A stretch of DNA of 64,000 nucleotides from Leishmania martiniquensis (Eukaryota; Euglenozoa; Kinetoplastea; Trypanosomatida; Trypanosomatidae): positions 231,001-295,000 of the forward strand of contig NC_090166.1 in the NCBI RefSeq assembly GCF_017916325.1, written 5' to 3'. Both the position numbers and the translations under genes were made by a program. Position 1 is the first letter of the stretch; every line of letters begins with the position of its first letter. Positions 32,284 through 42,115 of this stretch are shown here, piece by piece. The notes under the pieces are model-generated. The model saw only the letters and a list, made by a program, of their open reading frames with translations. It searched no databases and was not told where the DNA came from.

Positions 32284-33439
32284 GGCGCGTTTACTTGGAA
32301 GGGTGAGGAGGGGTGAAAGCGATGTCTACAGACGGCGGACAAACTCCGGGGAGGCGCCGCGGTGGGCCGATTGCCAAAGGTTCGGCGACAGTGGTGGCCC
32401 TTCCGAGTCGTTAACTCGCCGACTGTTGGGAAAAGAATGGCTTAGTTGTGTCCTGCGTAGCCGCAGACGATTCCCATCGGCATTCGAACAAACCTCACGC
32501 AAAAAAAAACACCGGGTAGGGGCTGTCGAGGAGAGACGTCGAGAGAGGTGATCGCATGCAGGCGGCGTCACACGCGCTCAAACATGCCCCCACCCCCACA
32601 CACACGACACGCCAGCGAAGCAAAGAGTTGGAGAAGAAGCGGAGACGACGACGAAAAGTGACGGAGACACGACATGTGAGGAAAGGGCGACGCGCTTTCC
32701 GGCCCGCTGTTCTTCTATGGCCGCCTACGGGCGATGCCTTCTCGCCTCTTGCAGCACAGCGCACTATTCGCGAGCGCGGCGACGCCGGGAAGAGGTCAGC
32801 GACGCGGCACTTCTGCTTTCCTCTCATAACAGGAAAACGGGGCATATCCTGCTGCGCCGATTTGGCTGGTGTGGTGCATCACAAGACCCTTCCAGTTCGT
32901 CCACGTTGGAAAGACTTTCTCCCTACGCCATTTCCGCTTCGGTGAGACGCAGGCGTATAGGGCTGCGCCACCACCGCATGCACTCAGGTGTCCTTGTCCC
33001 CGGCCATGCCGTGAGACTCGTACACGAAAGCAAACACACAAATCTGAAAAAAAAAAAGAAGGCCTAATCGAGAGGGATAAACTCCTCCGCCTTCATGCAG
33101 TGGCAGGTGCTCCGCGGAGCGGGGTAGAGGCAAAAAAATGAAGAGGGGGGAGGTGCGTGCGCGCGTGTAGGTGTGTGTGTGGGGGGGGTGAGTGAGAGAG
33201 AGAGAGCGAGCGAGAAGGTAAAAGAGCCCAGAGGAAACTAAGACGATCGGTACGAGAAGGGATCGCTGAGGCAGCACAAGCATCTCTCTCCCCTTCAGCC
33301 TACACGACTCGATTCCCTCTTCACGCTTGCAGACGAAACAAAAAAGACGATTTTACTTCCCTGAGCAAATATTTAAGGGCCGTGCGCGCCTCTGCGTCTA
33401 TCCGAGTGTCGGCCCTGACATGTTCACCACGACTGATGC
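32284..33439. other. Intergenic region, 5' flank of the transporter gene
   Basis: The purine run 32297-32318 is the probable splice tract of the transporter. Another GA-rich stretch lies at 33180-33215 next to a GT run (about 33168-33182). No gene or RNA is visible. Confidence 0.5.
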
Positions 33440-33960
33440 CGGGAGTAAGGGCACCTCTCGGTGTGCGGAGTGCCTCAAGGGGAGGTGGGGGGGTCCAGTA
33501 ACCTCCCCTTACACACGCATTCTGTGAGAGGAAGTCCACGCGCCCCCCTCTGGCCCTGCCAGCATCGAGCCCCTTACGAAAGAGTCAGCCACATCCTTGC
33601 CCCTGACGTGGGATGCGCATATTGACTCATTAGCACGCATGCCAGCGGTGGTGCCCTGAAGGGCGCTGTCCTGAAGCAGACGGCGACAGCGAACACGTTT
33701 TCGGCATTCATGTGGCGGACAGGGCGTAGAGGCGCGACGCCAATACATCCCACCTGGCCCTCATGGCGCCATGTCGGAATGACTAAGGCTACCCTGATAG
33801 AGATGCACCACGTGGTAAGCTACAGAGCGGGCGATGAGCTGAGCTCGAGGCAGAGGCTGCTCACCCATCACTGAGTGGGCGTCTTGCTCTAGCGCGTCTT
33901 GGCCTGGCGTGTCGTGCCCATGTGATTAGGCTGGTGCAGCCGGCTCGGGGGGTGGGGGTG
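33440..33960. mobile_element. SIDER2-like short degenerated retroposon
   Basis: The stretch holds blocks that I recall as typical of Leishmania SIDER2 elements: GGCGTAGAGGCGCGACGCCA near 33723, CAAGGCTACCC-like sequence near 33787, GAGCGGGCGATGAG near 33825, CACTGAGTGGGCGTC near 33870 and TGATTAGGCTGGTGCAG near 33923. The length (about 450-520 bp) and non-coding, GC-rich composition fit the family. The left boundary is uncertain (33440-33540). The element lies between the transporter gene and the CesT-like gene, probably in the 3' UTR of the latter. Some SIDER2 copies in Leishmania 3' UTRs are reported to lower mRNA stability. Orientation was not assigned. A search against SIDER2 consensus sequences would settle this call. 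Confidence 0.7.
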
Positions 33961-36009
33961 GAGTGGTGCTGAACATATGTGTTTCATGACAGAAAAACAT
34001 AAGAACGGTAAAGGAAGAGGGAGGGAGGGAGCGCCTCTGCTGTGCCGCCAACCTCAGCCGATGCGGAAGCGCATGGTGGGGAAGGGGGGAAGGAGGAGGA
34101 GCAGAGGCACCAGAGCCCAGCAGCTTGACAAAGAGAAAAATAAAAAGAGAGAGAGAGAGCCGAGCTCAAACGCGTAGGGCGCACGTGACTCCCCCTTCTC
34201 CGTCAGCGGCTCATTTGTTCGGTCCTTTTCTCTTCTCTCCGCCACGGTGGCGAATGTCGGCAGTGCAAGCGGAATGCGGCGCCCATCGAGTCGCTCAGCG
34301 GCCGTACACGTGCTGTGCTCGCGGGAGCGTTTTCGTTTCTGTACGTAGGAGTAGGCGCCGCGAGCAAGTTGTTGACGCCGTTTGCGGCCCCCACCCTTTC
34401 AGCAACAAAGAGACGGGGGCAGATGCGGCACACTTCACAGCTTTCACGTGCGCATCCTTCTGAAAGCTGTGAAGGTGGCCGTGGAGTAGAGCAGAGGGGA
34501 AGGAAGAAAAAATGGAAAGAGCAAGCGAAGCGGCCAGAGAGGAGCTGCAACAGGAGATAATATATATATATATATGCATGCGTGTGTGTGTGTGTGCCAG
34601 TGTAAAAGACGCGTTCCGCACCTCTACGATAAAGGCGAGGTGAGCCGACGCAAAAAAAAAATCGTAACATGAGAGCGCACCGCCGCCGTGGTCCCCTTCA
34701 CGTGTCACCCCCCCTCACCCCCACCACCTCTGACTTCGAGACGCACGCGCGCACGCCGCTGGAGTAGGCGGCATACGCCTTGGCTCAGTCCGGGGTGCAG
34801 CACAATGCGCCTACTAGCAGCGGTGCGTCATACAGCTGAACTGTTTCCAGGCTTCTGGTCTGTCGCGTACACGAAGGCCTACAGCTGTCGAGGCAGCGGC
34901 GGATGCAGAAGGAAGTCGAGAGGGGAGGCATATCGCGCCGTGTCACACACTAAGGGCTTATCTTGGTCGTCGCCCAGAGCGGTGGCGGAGGGCACGCTCC
35001 GCGACACCGCTGCGCAGGGAGGCTTCAAATCCTGCAGCGCGATAGGCGGAGAGGAGGTGAAGAGACACATTGTGTGTTGAGAGGAGAGACGGGCTGCAGA
35101 AGGGAGGGAGAGCGAGAGGGCGAGGTGCAATGCAGGAAGAAAGGGGCATACGGTTCCAAAGATAAGGAGCGTGCGTGTGGGGGGAGAGAGGGAGTGGGCC
35201 AGAGGGCAACGTTTCTATGCTGCAGCGTGTGGCAGCGTGAAACGCTGTGCTTGTGAAGTGCACGTGCAGGACGACTCCGATTTTATTCGCATCTACGGGC
35301 GCGAGCAGTGGGCAAGATCGATTCGGCTCACTGCTTTCTCCGCTGAAAAGGGAAAAAGAGAGAGAAGAGAGGTACGACAGAGCATTCCCGGCGTCTGCAA
35401 AGAGACGGTGCGTGTGGACAAGGGACGAGACAGGAAAGGTATCAGGTGCGCTCGGCAGCTGCGTCGCCACACGATTCGTATAGGCGGTACGAAGAAGAGC
35501 TGCAGAAGCCATGTGGAGAGAGAACGTTGCTGCACATGGGCGTATCTAGCGATGCAACGGATCTCTGCCGCCTCCCTTGGCGAGGCCTGCGGAGTCCCCC
35601 CCCGCGCCCCTCGCTCGAATGCAATGCTGCCAAGCGAATGATCGAATCGGACACGATCATCACTAACGCACAGCGCTTCGGCGTTCGGCAAAGCGGAGTT
35701 GCCATGCGCACCGGGCAAACGTAAGGAAGAAGAAGAAGCGGCATCAACACAGGCGCTTAGACGCCTGACAAGCACCGACGCTAACTTCGATAGGGGGAAA
35801 AAAGAGCTGTATGGCGCTGCTTTGAGCAAGCGTAAGGCGTCGTTATATGCTGACGCGCTGCGATCCTGAGAGAAAGTCGTCCTTCGCGATGCGAAGGATC
35901 GTGAAGTGAGCTGTTCTTTCTATGTTTCACCAGGGCACACCTCCTGATGACGCCTTCCCGTCATGGCCTCGCGCCCCACTCTGCCCTTCCGACATGCGCC
36001 TCCACTCAT
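33961..36009. other. Intergenic region, presumed 3' UTR of the CesT-like gene
   Basis: Purine tracts lie at about 34014-34030, 34082-34105, 34133-34160 and 35095-35125. A compound TA/GT microsatellite lies at about 34558-34596. Around 34750-35090 and 35450-35900 the sequence is mixed and less tract-like, but I found no ATG-started frame with protein-like composition. No RNA gene is visible. Confidence 0.5.
34558..34596. repeat. Compound TA/GT microsatellite
   Basis: TA dinucleotides (about nine units), then GCATGC, then a GT run. It lies in the presumed 3' UTR of the 36010-36951 gene. Confidence 0.85.
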
Positions 36010-36951
36010 CTACTGCATGAGCTCATCGATGAGATTTCTCCAGCGCACGAGTGTCTCGACAAAAAGCGGCATCACATCACACAGCGCCTCCGGACTACAG
36101 TGACGCACCGGAAGAGACGTTGTGAGCACGACAACGTTGTTCTGCATCGACAGGCCGACACCGCCGCCGCAGACCTCGCGCCCTAGCAGAGAACCTTCGA
36201 GGAGCACCTCGTACAGCTTCATGCGCAGCGGCGGGTCATCTGGTAATTCCGTGAGCAGCGAGGAGTAAATGTACAGTCGCTCGGTCGCTGGGTCGTAAGT
36301 GAGTAAGATGGAGAAGTCCGCATCCGTCCCCACTACGCACGTGAGATTCTTGTCAAACTGAAGCGAGACTCGCAGCCGCTGCGCCAACATCCTCAGACTT
36401 TCCCTCGCCACTTGCAGCCCGTCCACCTCGCTAGACAAGCTCTTTCCTCGCGTTCCCGCGACTTCGTCGTGGAGCAGATGAGCTGCCGATGACTTTGCCA
36501 TCACTGCCAGTTGGTTCTCCAGGTCCGCGTTGCGCGCCTCTGCTGCGTCTAGCTCCCGCTGCAACCGCTCCATCTTGCGCTCCATCTCCTGCGTGTATTT
36601 GTCGTCCAGATTGCTCCGAGACTCACGCCACATCTCCTCCGACGCGTACGACCGTCGCTGTTGCCACTGCTGCACTGCAGCAGGTGGTGCAGAGGCCGTC
36701 TCTGAGCGCTGTACGACTGCTGGATCCCGTACGTGCAGCACGCAGTCGTTCTCCAAGCCGAATTGTTCGCCAAGCATGTCGTCCTCCAGCACCAGGTTGC
36801 CGGCAAGGAGGTGATGGCTCTCTGGCACGCCGTAGGACCTGAGGTAGCGCCGAATTTTGGCCACGCTGAGCTTGCCGAGGTCGCCGCGAATGACCATCTT
36901 AAACTTACGCCCATCTGTCCCCTCGACGAAGAAGGCGTTTTTTTCTTCCAT
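36010..36951 (-). CDS. Ubiquitin-like, coiled-coil and CesT/Tir-chaperone-like protein (313 aa)
   Basis: The ATG is at 36949-36951, with a GA-rich splice tract at 37024-37056. Residues about 5-77 look like a ubiquitin-like fold (KMVIRGDLGKLSV, HHLLAGNLVLEDD, NDCVLHVRD). Residues 109-152 form a charged coiled coil. Residues about 183-313 match the pattern of the CesT/type III secretion chaperone fold: an N-terminal helix (ESLRMLAQRLRVSLQFD), strands around CVVGTDADFSILLTYD, then RLYIYSSLLTELP, a helix KLYEVLLEGSLLG, a Gly-rich GGGVGLSMQNNVVVLTTSLP strand and a final helix with FVETLVRWRNLIDEL. Several kinetoplastid proteins carry this domain; its function there is not established, and binding of a client peptide is the plausible role. 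There is no membrane span. The Ubl call is less certain than the CesT call. The downstream 3' flank contains the SIDER2-like element. Confidence 0.85.
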   Translation of the reverse strand: MEEKNAFFVEGTDGRKFKMVIRGDLGKLSVAKIRRYLRSYGVPESHHLLAGNLVLEDDMLGEQFGLENDCVLHVRDPAVVQRSETASAPPAAVQQWQQRRSYASEEMWRESRSNLDDKYTQEMERKMERLQRELDAAEARNADLENQLAVMAKSSAAHLLHDEVAGTRGKSLSSEVDGLQVARESLRMLAQRLRVSLQFDKNLTCVVGTDADFSILLTYDPATERLYIYSSLLTELPDDPPLRMKLYEVLLEGSLLGREVCGGGVGLSMQNNVVVLTTSLPVRHCSPEALCDVMPLFVETLVRWRNLIDELMQ

Positions 36952-37633
36952 TAGCGCAAATGCTTCTTTGCCGCTGCTTCCTCCGCCGTGCGTGCACGAG
37001 AGTGGTGGTGGTGGTGGTACAGGTGAGAAAGGGAAGGGGGGTGGAGACGAAAAGATTTGCAGTTCCGGCGGAGTATGCGCATGGCACCCGGACTCTCGCC
37101 ACCAGTCGGTCCTTTGATGCAGAGGCGCACTTGCGATACGGCGATGCGCGCAGTCTCAGAGGTGCCCTGGACGCAATGCGCAAGGGGCGTCTGTGAGGCC
37201 GGCGTCTTGCAGCGAAGCTGTGCGGTGCATCCAGCGACTCAACGCCCACTCCCTTGCAAAGGCGCGTGTGGCCAATATCCGATTTCCTCTTTGGGGTCCA
37301 ACGGGCAAAGAAACCTCTCTGGCTAAGCTGGTAAAAGTGGCGCAGCCTATCCGTGCCTTTTCAACGTCGGCCTGCACGAACAGAGCAGCGGGGAAGGGAG
37401 GCGGCGTTGCCCCTGCAGCAAAATGAGGCGGAGGGGGTGTGAGCAGCCGATGAGGGACGCGAACAGAGAGGCCGGCAACAACAAAAAGAGAGAGACGTCG
37501 ACAAAGAAGTGTGTCAGCAGTGGCATGCGGTTGTGATGGGGAGGGGTGCCGTTCTGACGCACGCAACGAGCTTAAGTGGCACGGCTCCGTGAGCCATGTG
37601 TGCGTGTGTGTGTGTGCGAGGCATGCGGCTTCT
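36952..37633. other. Intergenic region, 5' flank of the CesT-like gene
   Basis: The GTGGTG and GA-rich stretch 37007-37056 is the likely splice tract. The segment 37060-37430 is less tract-like, with several protein-like but ATG-less frames. I looked for C/D-box snoRNA boxes and did not find a convincing pair. A GT run lies at about 37603-37617. Confidence 0.4.
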
Positions 37634-38691
37634 CTAAGAGCGGAAGACATAAAGTTGATGAGAGAAGGAAAGCGGCTGGTAAGACTCACGCTCGCCGGCT
37701 ATGGATCGGAGCAGAAGACTGCGGTCATCCCCCCTTCCCATGGGACAGAGAGGGCGATACCCACACCCCGCCAGTTGCAGCACTGCTGGTAGAAGCGCCA
37801 CCGCAAGTAGGCTCCTCTGAGCTGCCACCGCCGTGAGCAAGGTTACGTCTTGGGTTCTTCGAAGCGACAACGGCGAGGCTATAAGAAAAAAGGGAGGCCC
37901 AGAAAGAGAGGAAGCAGGTGGAACGGATAGCTCGAGAGGGCGATGACGGCCGTCAGCTGCAGGCGCAGGTGCGGCGGCGGTAGTATTGCCAGGCACTTCG
38001 GTGATCATGGCTCCTGGATCGATAAATGCTTCAAGCGTTTCGTGGGCGCTATTCGGCGCTACCACTGCTTCGACAGTCGTCGCGTTTCATGGATCTTCAG
38101 CGCATCGCAATTCACCCCCGCCGGCAGCCAGATGCGCATATCTGAATACGACAGTACGCTTCAACGCGAAGAGCACTTCGCCGCTGAAACACCCGCCGAT
38201 CGCATGCGGTTCACCACCGCCTCCTCACGGCAGGTGGATGCCGTTCATGTTGATTGAAGAGGGGAGAGCCGCTAACAGTGCTTCGGTCAACTGTTGTAGG
38301 CCTTGCGTTCCCATGACGCCCTCCGTCGCACACGCTTACACACACTGGTTCAACAACATCTCATGACTCGCCTGAGAGCCTCCCTTCTACCGCCACGTTT
38401 CGCTGGCGAGCGGCGCTGGCGTCTGCTTTGCCGGGCATATCCACCAGAACGCGGCATGGCTGCTCATGCGTAGGATATCAGCGCGGCTGCCTCAGCTGCT
38501 GGCACGACGGTGGCAGCACTCGCACTGCAACGGGGGCGCTTCGAATCCTCTGCGATGCCTGAATGACTCCGCAGCACACGTTCCCACCTTTGAGAGAAAG
38601 GCAATGTACAGGGATGCGTTATTCCGCAACCTTTGCGGTCGCGCAGCGGATGTCACTAAGGGGCGTGCGAAGGAAGGTAAGGGGGGTGGCT
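37634..38691 (-). pseudogene. Possible decayed gene in one minus-strand frame
   Basis: A single minus-strand frame (plus triplets starting at positions equal to 2 mod 3) reads as protein-like sequence from about 38691 to the stop at 37634. It is broken by five in-frame stops: TGA 38492-38494, TAG 38387-38389, TAA 38336-38338, TGA 38225-38227 and TGA 38087-38089. Coding-like pieces include LRNNASLYIAFLSKVGTCAA near 38620, MGTQGLQQLTEALLAALPSS near 38314, and an Ala/Pro/Thr stretch followed by a hydrophobic C-terminus (VTLLTAVAAQRSLLAVALLP) near 37820. A Ser/Thr/Pro-rich stem before a hydrophobic end resembles a surface protein, but that is inference. Random GC-rich DNA could give fewer stops than average, so chance is a real alternative. 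Confidence 0.35.
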
Positions 38692-39887
38692 ATCGCCTCA
38701 CACTCTGATGTAAGGCAGCCTGAATCGGTTTGAGGCCATGACGCGTGGAGGTACTCGTGACGCCGCGCTCACGAATGCGCTTCATACAAAAAGACTCACC
38801 GGAGGCACGGGAGGGGCGCCATCTTGGAGAGACGCGCGAAGCCTCTGTGTGGGGCGTGTATTCTCTGCGCGCACCGAGGAAAGCTAAGGAAGAACAGAAC
38901 GCCCAAGGAGAATGAGGAAGAGGGGGGGCTGGAAACTGGGAGGGCACCATCCTTTCGCGAAAGTGAGAAGCGTGGAAGCCGCCGCGTTTCCTCTGGGTGC
39001 TGACCGCGAAGGCGAGACTGGAGAGGCTCCACAGCAACAAAACATTCGTGCCGCCTCCCTTCGACGAAATGCGCTGGAGTGGTACGTCACTGTCGCCACT
39101 GTGTTGACGGAGGAGCGCTGCACAAACCGCATCGCCAACAAAAAAGAGAACACAACGGAGGAGGAGGAGGCGAATGGGAAACGCGCGCAACAGTTACGCT
39201 AAAGGAGGGAAAGAGGGAGAGACACGACTCAGAGAGGCTGCACGCTGCAGCGCAGCACCTTGTGTGCACAGCAGATGCAGCAGCAGGGCGGAGAGAGAGT
39301 GGGGGAGGGGCATTACGCCTCAAAGAAGAATACGGGATAGAGAAAGACGCCCTGGAAGGGAGGCAGAGGGGAAGGGCTGCGGTGCATCGCATAGAAAGAA
39401 AAAACACAAAGCTGCGCACGTGGCGCACACAGGTGCGGAGCAGAGGCATCGCGTGCCACTGAGCAAAAAGAAAAATTGAGGACACCAGCGTGTGCGAGAC
39501 GGTCACCTCGATACGACAGCGGCGATCACAAGCAGAGGCTGGCGCCGCTCTTCCTCGCAGTCGCGAGAGGCGAATAAGAAGCACCACCAAGAACGACAAC
39601 GGCAAAGTTGAGGGCATCGGGGAGAACACCCCTGCGAGAGGTCCCATGTGGGGCGAAGCAGCAAACAAACACACGAAAAAGGCCGGACACGTTGGTGGCG
39701 CACTTGGCAACGGTAGCCCTGCTCGAGATGAGGGTGCGGAGGACCCCACATCTGAGCGTGTCACACATGAAGAAAAAAAGAACCACATGTCGCGGCCAGT
39801 GAAGGGGCAGCGCTGCTGTACGGGAGTCGCTCACTTTTTTTCTTCCAGCCTCTTCCGCATGGCGCAATACCTTCTCTCGCGGCTCCT
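38692..39887. other. Intergenic region, 3' flank of the BAR-like gene at 39888
   Basis: GA-rich plus-strand tracts lie at about 38914-38930, 39205-39230 and 39290-39310. No gene is supported; the minus frames (for example 39087-39788) are Ser/Pro/Cys-rich tract translations. Confidence 0.5.
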
Positions 39888-40790
39888 TCATGGTTTCCCA
39901 GCCCCGCTTTCACGTGGGCTGGGCTCCAGCTGTACGCCCGAATTGGCAGCTTCGCTGGCTGAGCCGAGACGCGCTTCGGCGCAGTCAGCACTCGGGGCTG
40001 GCTGAGAGAGAGGTGGGGCATCAGCGTCAGGTGGCTTATCCTCATGATGTGGCTTTGTCGGGTTGGCAGAAGATGGCGGTGGCGCTGGCAGCGGCGCAGA
40101 TGCATTTTCTCCTGTAGGTGCCTTGGGCGACGGATTCAGGCACACATCAGGGAAGCAGACCAATGTTCTGTGGCCAATGCTCGCAAAGGCTGCGTAGAGT
40201 GCGCGGCCCCGAGTGGCGAGCTTCGTAGAACACGAGGTCGTGAGCGACGCCACGTCATCTGCAACGGCCTTCTCAATTTTCTTCATCTCTGTATTCCTTT
40301 CCTGCTGCTCGCGCAACAGCTTTTCCAGTCTCTTGCCCGAGCTGCAGGAAGCCTTCGCTTCGAACTTGGGCGAGTTCACGGTTGCACACTTCTTCGCCGC
40401 CTTATCCAGCACCGCCGATGCGTTCTTCGTCTGCTTGGCGATACGTCGGCCAGTGGTACTGACCTCTTGCAGAAAGTCCAGCTCCGTTCGCATCATATTC
40501 AGCTCCGCAGAGGTGTGCCACCTGCTGTAAGCGGCAGCGAGGCAGCCTGACATCTGAGAAAGAGGCGGAGCACCCGCCGTGCCCTTAAGTTCGAGGTACC
40601 GTTCCATGTCGTCCACGGCGGCGCTGCTCTTCACGAGGCAGCCCATTACCTTTTCCATGGCGACAAGGTACTTGTCGTAATACGTCAGAGCCTCTTTGGT
40701 GGCCAGGCTAAGCGCCTTCAGCTGTTCGTGCATCGTGGAAACGTACTGCGCACGCGTTCGCTGGTGCTGGGTGAGGTGGGTCTGGGGCAT
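39888..40790 (-). CDS. BAR-like helical protein with Pro-rich tail (300 aa)
   Basis: The ATG is at 40788-40790, with purine-rich plus-strand DNA at about 40849-40905 as splice signal. Residues about 15-215 are almost entirely amphipathic helix: KALSLATKEALTYYDKYLVA, DDMERYLEL, AELNMMRTELDFLQEV, ASAVLDKAAKKCATVNS, then a charged helix RLEKLLREQQERNTEMKKIE. This length and pattern suit a BAR/F-BAR type dimer that binds curved membranes, and its neighbour at 43561 has a clearer version. Residues about 218-300 are Pro/Ala/Ser-rich and acidic, probably disordered. No SH3 or PH domain is present. The family call rests on secondary-structure pattern only; other helical-bundle families are possible. 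Confidence 0.75.
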   Translation of the reverse strand: MPQTHLTQHQRTRAQYVSTMHEQLKALSLATKEALTYYDKYLVAMEKVMGCLVKSSAAVDDMERYLELKGTAGAPPLSQMSGCLAAAYSRWHTSAELNMMRTELDFLQEVSTTGRRIAKQTKNASAVLDKAAKKCATVNSPKFEAKASCSSGKRLEKLLREQQERNTEMKKIEKAVADDVASLTTSCSTKLATRGRALYAAFASIGHRTLVCFPDVCLNPSPKAPTGENASAPLPAPPPSSANPTKPHHEDKPPDADAPPLSQPAPSADCAEARLGSASEAANSGVQLEPSPRESGAGKP

Positions 40791-41868
40791 CTCGACACGG
40801 GGCAGTCACGCGACCTCGAGGATGCGCGACCGCTCCGAGCGACTGCGAGGAGTGGAAGGAAGAGGGGCGACGTCCGCAGGCGAAGACAATGCGAAAGAAA
40901 AAGAGGCACACCTGCGGCTTGCAGAGGTGAGGCACAGAGGATCGAGAAGAGAATGACAGCAAAAGAAAAAAAAACAGAAATAACGCCGGCAGTGATGCGC
41001 AATTACTTTCGAGAATTGCGCAGACACATTTACACAAACGTACGCGCACACAGCAGAAAAGGAGTTCGGAGTGGGGGTGAAATAAATACGAACAAGAAGT
41101 AAAAAGTGAAAGAAGCTTCTGAATGACGTCTTGACGGCGTGTGCGAAGCTGCAAAGGGCACGCGTGATTGCTGTGACGCAGTCGGGAAGGGCGAAACGCG
41201 CGCATACGTTTGCGTATGTGTGTGGAGGCGGTGTGCGTATGTGTGTGTGGAGGGGGGAGGGGGGAGATATAAGATCAGCAGGGATATCGCATATCCGTCC
41301 ATGAAGTGCTTTGCAGAGCGATGGAGAGCGCCGGGAGTGTGCGCGCCATCATGACGCGTCCGTTCCCCCCTAGGGGAGCAATGATAAGCGGCGGCGCATG
41401 CGGCTCCCACTTCCCCACAAGCCGTTTGCACCCTCTCTCTTTACGGCGTCGCAGTGCCGTAATCACTTTTCTTTCTTGGAGATGAGAAACTGTATGAAGA
41501 ATCTGTGGCACCTGTCAACTTGAGCCATGAGTAGAAACGTTCGACAACGCGTCTACGAAAGGAGAGGACAGAGCGGTGCTGCAAGCCCCTTCCCTCTTTC
41601 CCCCTTCCCCCGTTCTGGCGTGGGCGCGCTCATCGAGCACTACATGTGGGGCACGACGAGCAGGAGAGGCGCAGCGCACAAGCGAAGGAGAGACACGCAA
41701 GCGTCGTGATGAGAGGCACATTCAACCAAAAGAAACGAAGGCGAGTCGGGGGAGGGCGGGGCTTCCATAGAAGTGTGTGTGTGTGTGTGTGAGGAAGCGA
41801 TGAGCGGAGAGGAGGACCAAGTAGGTGGCGCAGCACCCCTGAAATGGGCACAGTGAATACAAGTGAAA
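40791..41868. other. Intergenic region, 5' flank of the BAR-like gene
   Basis: The purine tract at about 40849-40905 is the probable splice signal of the 39888-40790 gene. A GT run lies at 41773-41791, and GGGGA-rich sequence at about 41248-41266. No gene is seen. Confidence 0.5.
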
Positions 41869-42115
41869 ACGCAGCGCCTTTCACGAGCCGACCCCAAAGC
41901 ATTCATCGCAATCCACAGCCCCGACCCCCCCCTTCCACCTTACAGCGCAGCCGCTCTACCCTGCCCCCGCCAAAAGCGGCTCGGCATGGGCGTGGATAGA
42001 AAAGGGAGGGAAAGGGGCCGCTGGACACCTCCGGCACGCCGCGAGTCGAAAAGGGGACACAAGACTCCCTGAGACACCGCGCTGACTGGGAGGTGTGCTC
42101 CTGTGTGATGCGCGG
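41869..42115. repeat. Direct repeat copy A (247 bp)
   Basis: Matches 45874-46120 base for base at a constant offset of 4005, with one difference noticed by eye (GTGCTCC here, GTGTTCC there). It begins ACGCAGCGCC and ends TGATGCGCGG. It lies in the 3' flank of the BAR-domain gene (43561-44892), while copy B lies in the 5' flank, so the pair brackets that gene. It has no coding capacity of its own. Confidence 0.92.

Noticed and set aside
37060..37430. Possible C/D-box snoRNA cluster
   Set aside because: TGATG-like boxes occur, but I found no properly spaced C and D box pair on either strand.
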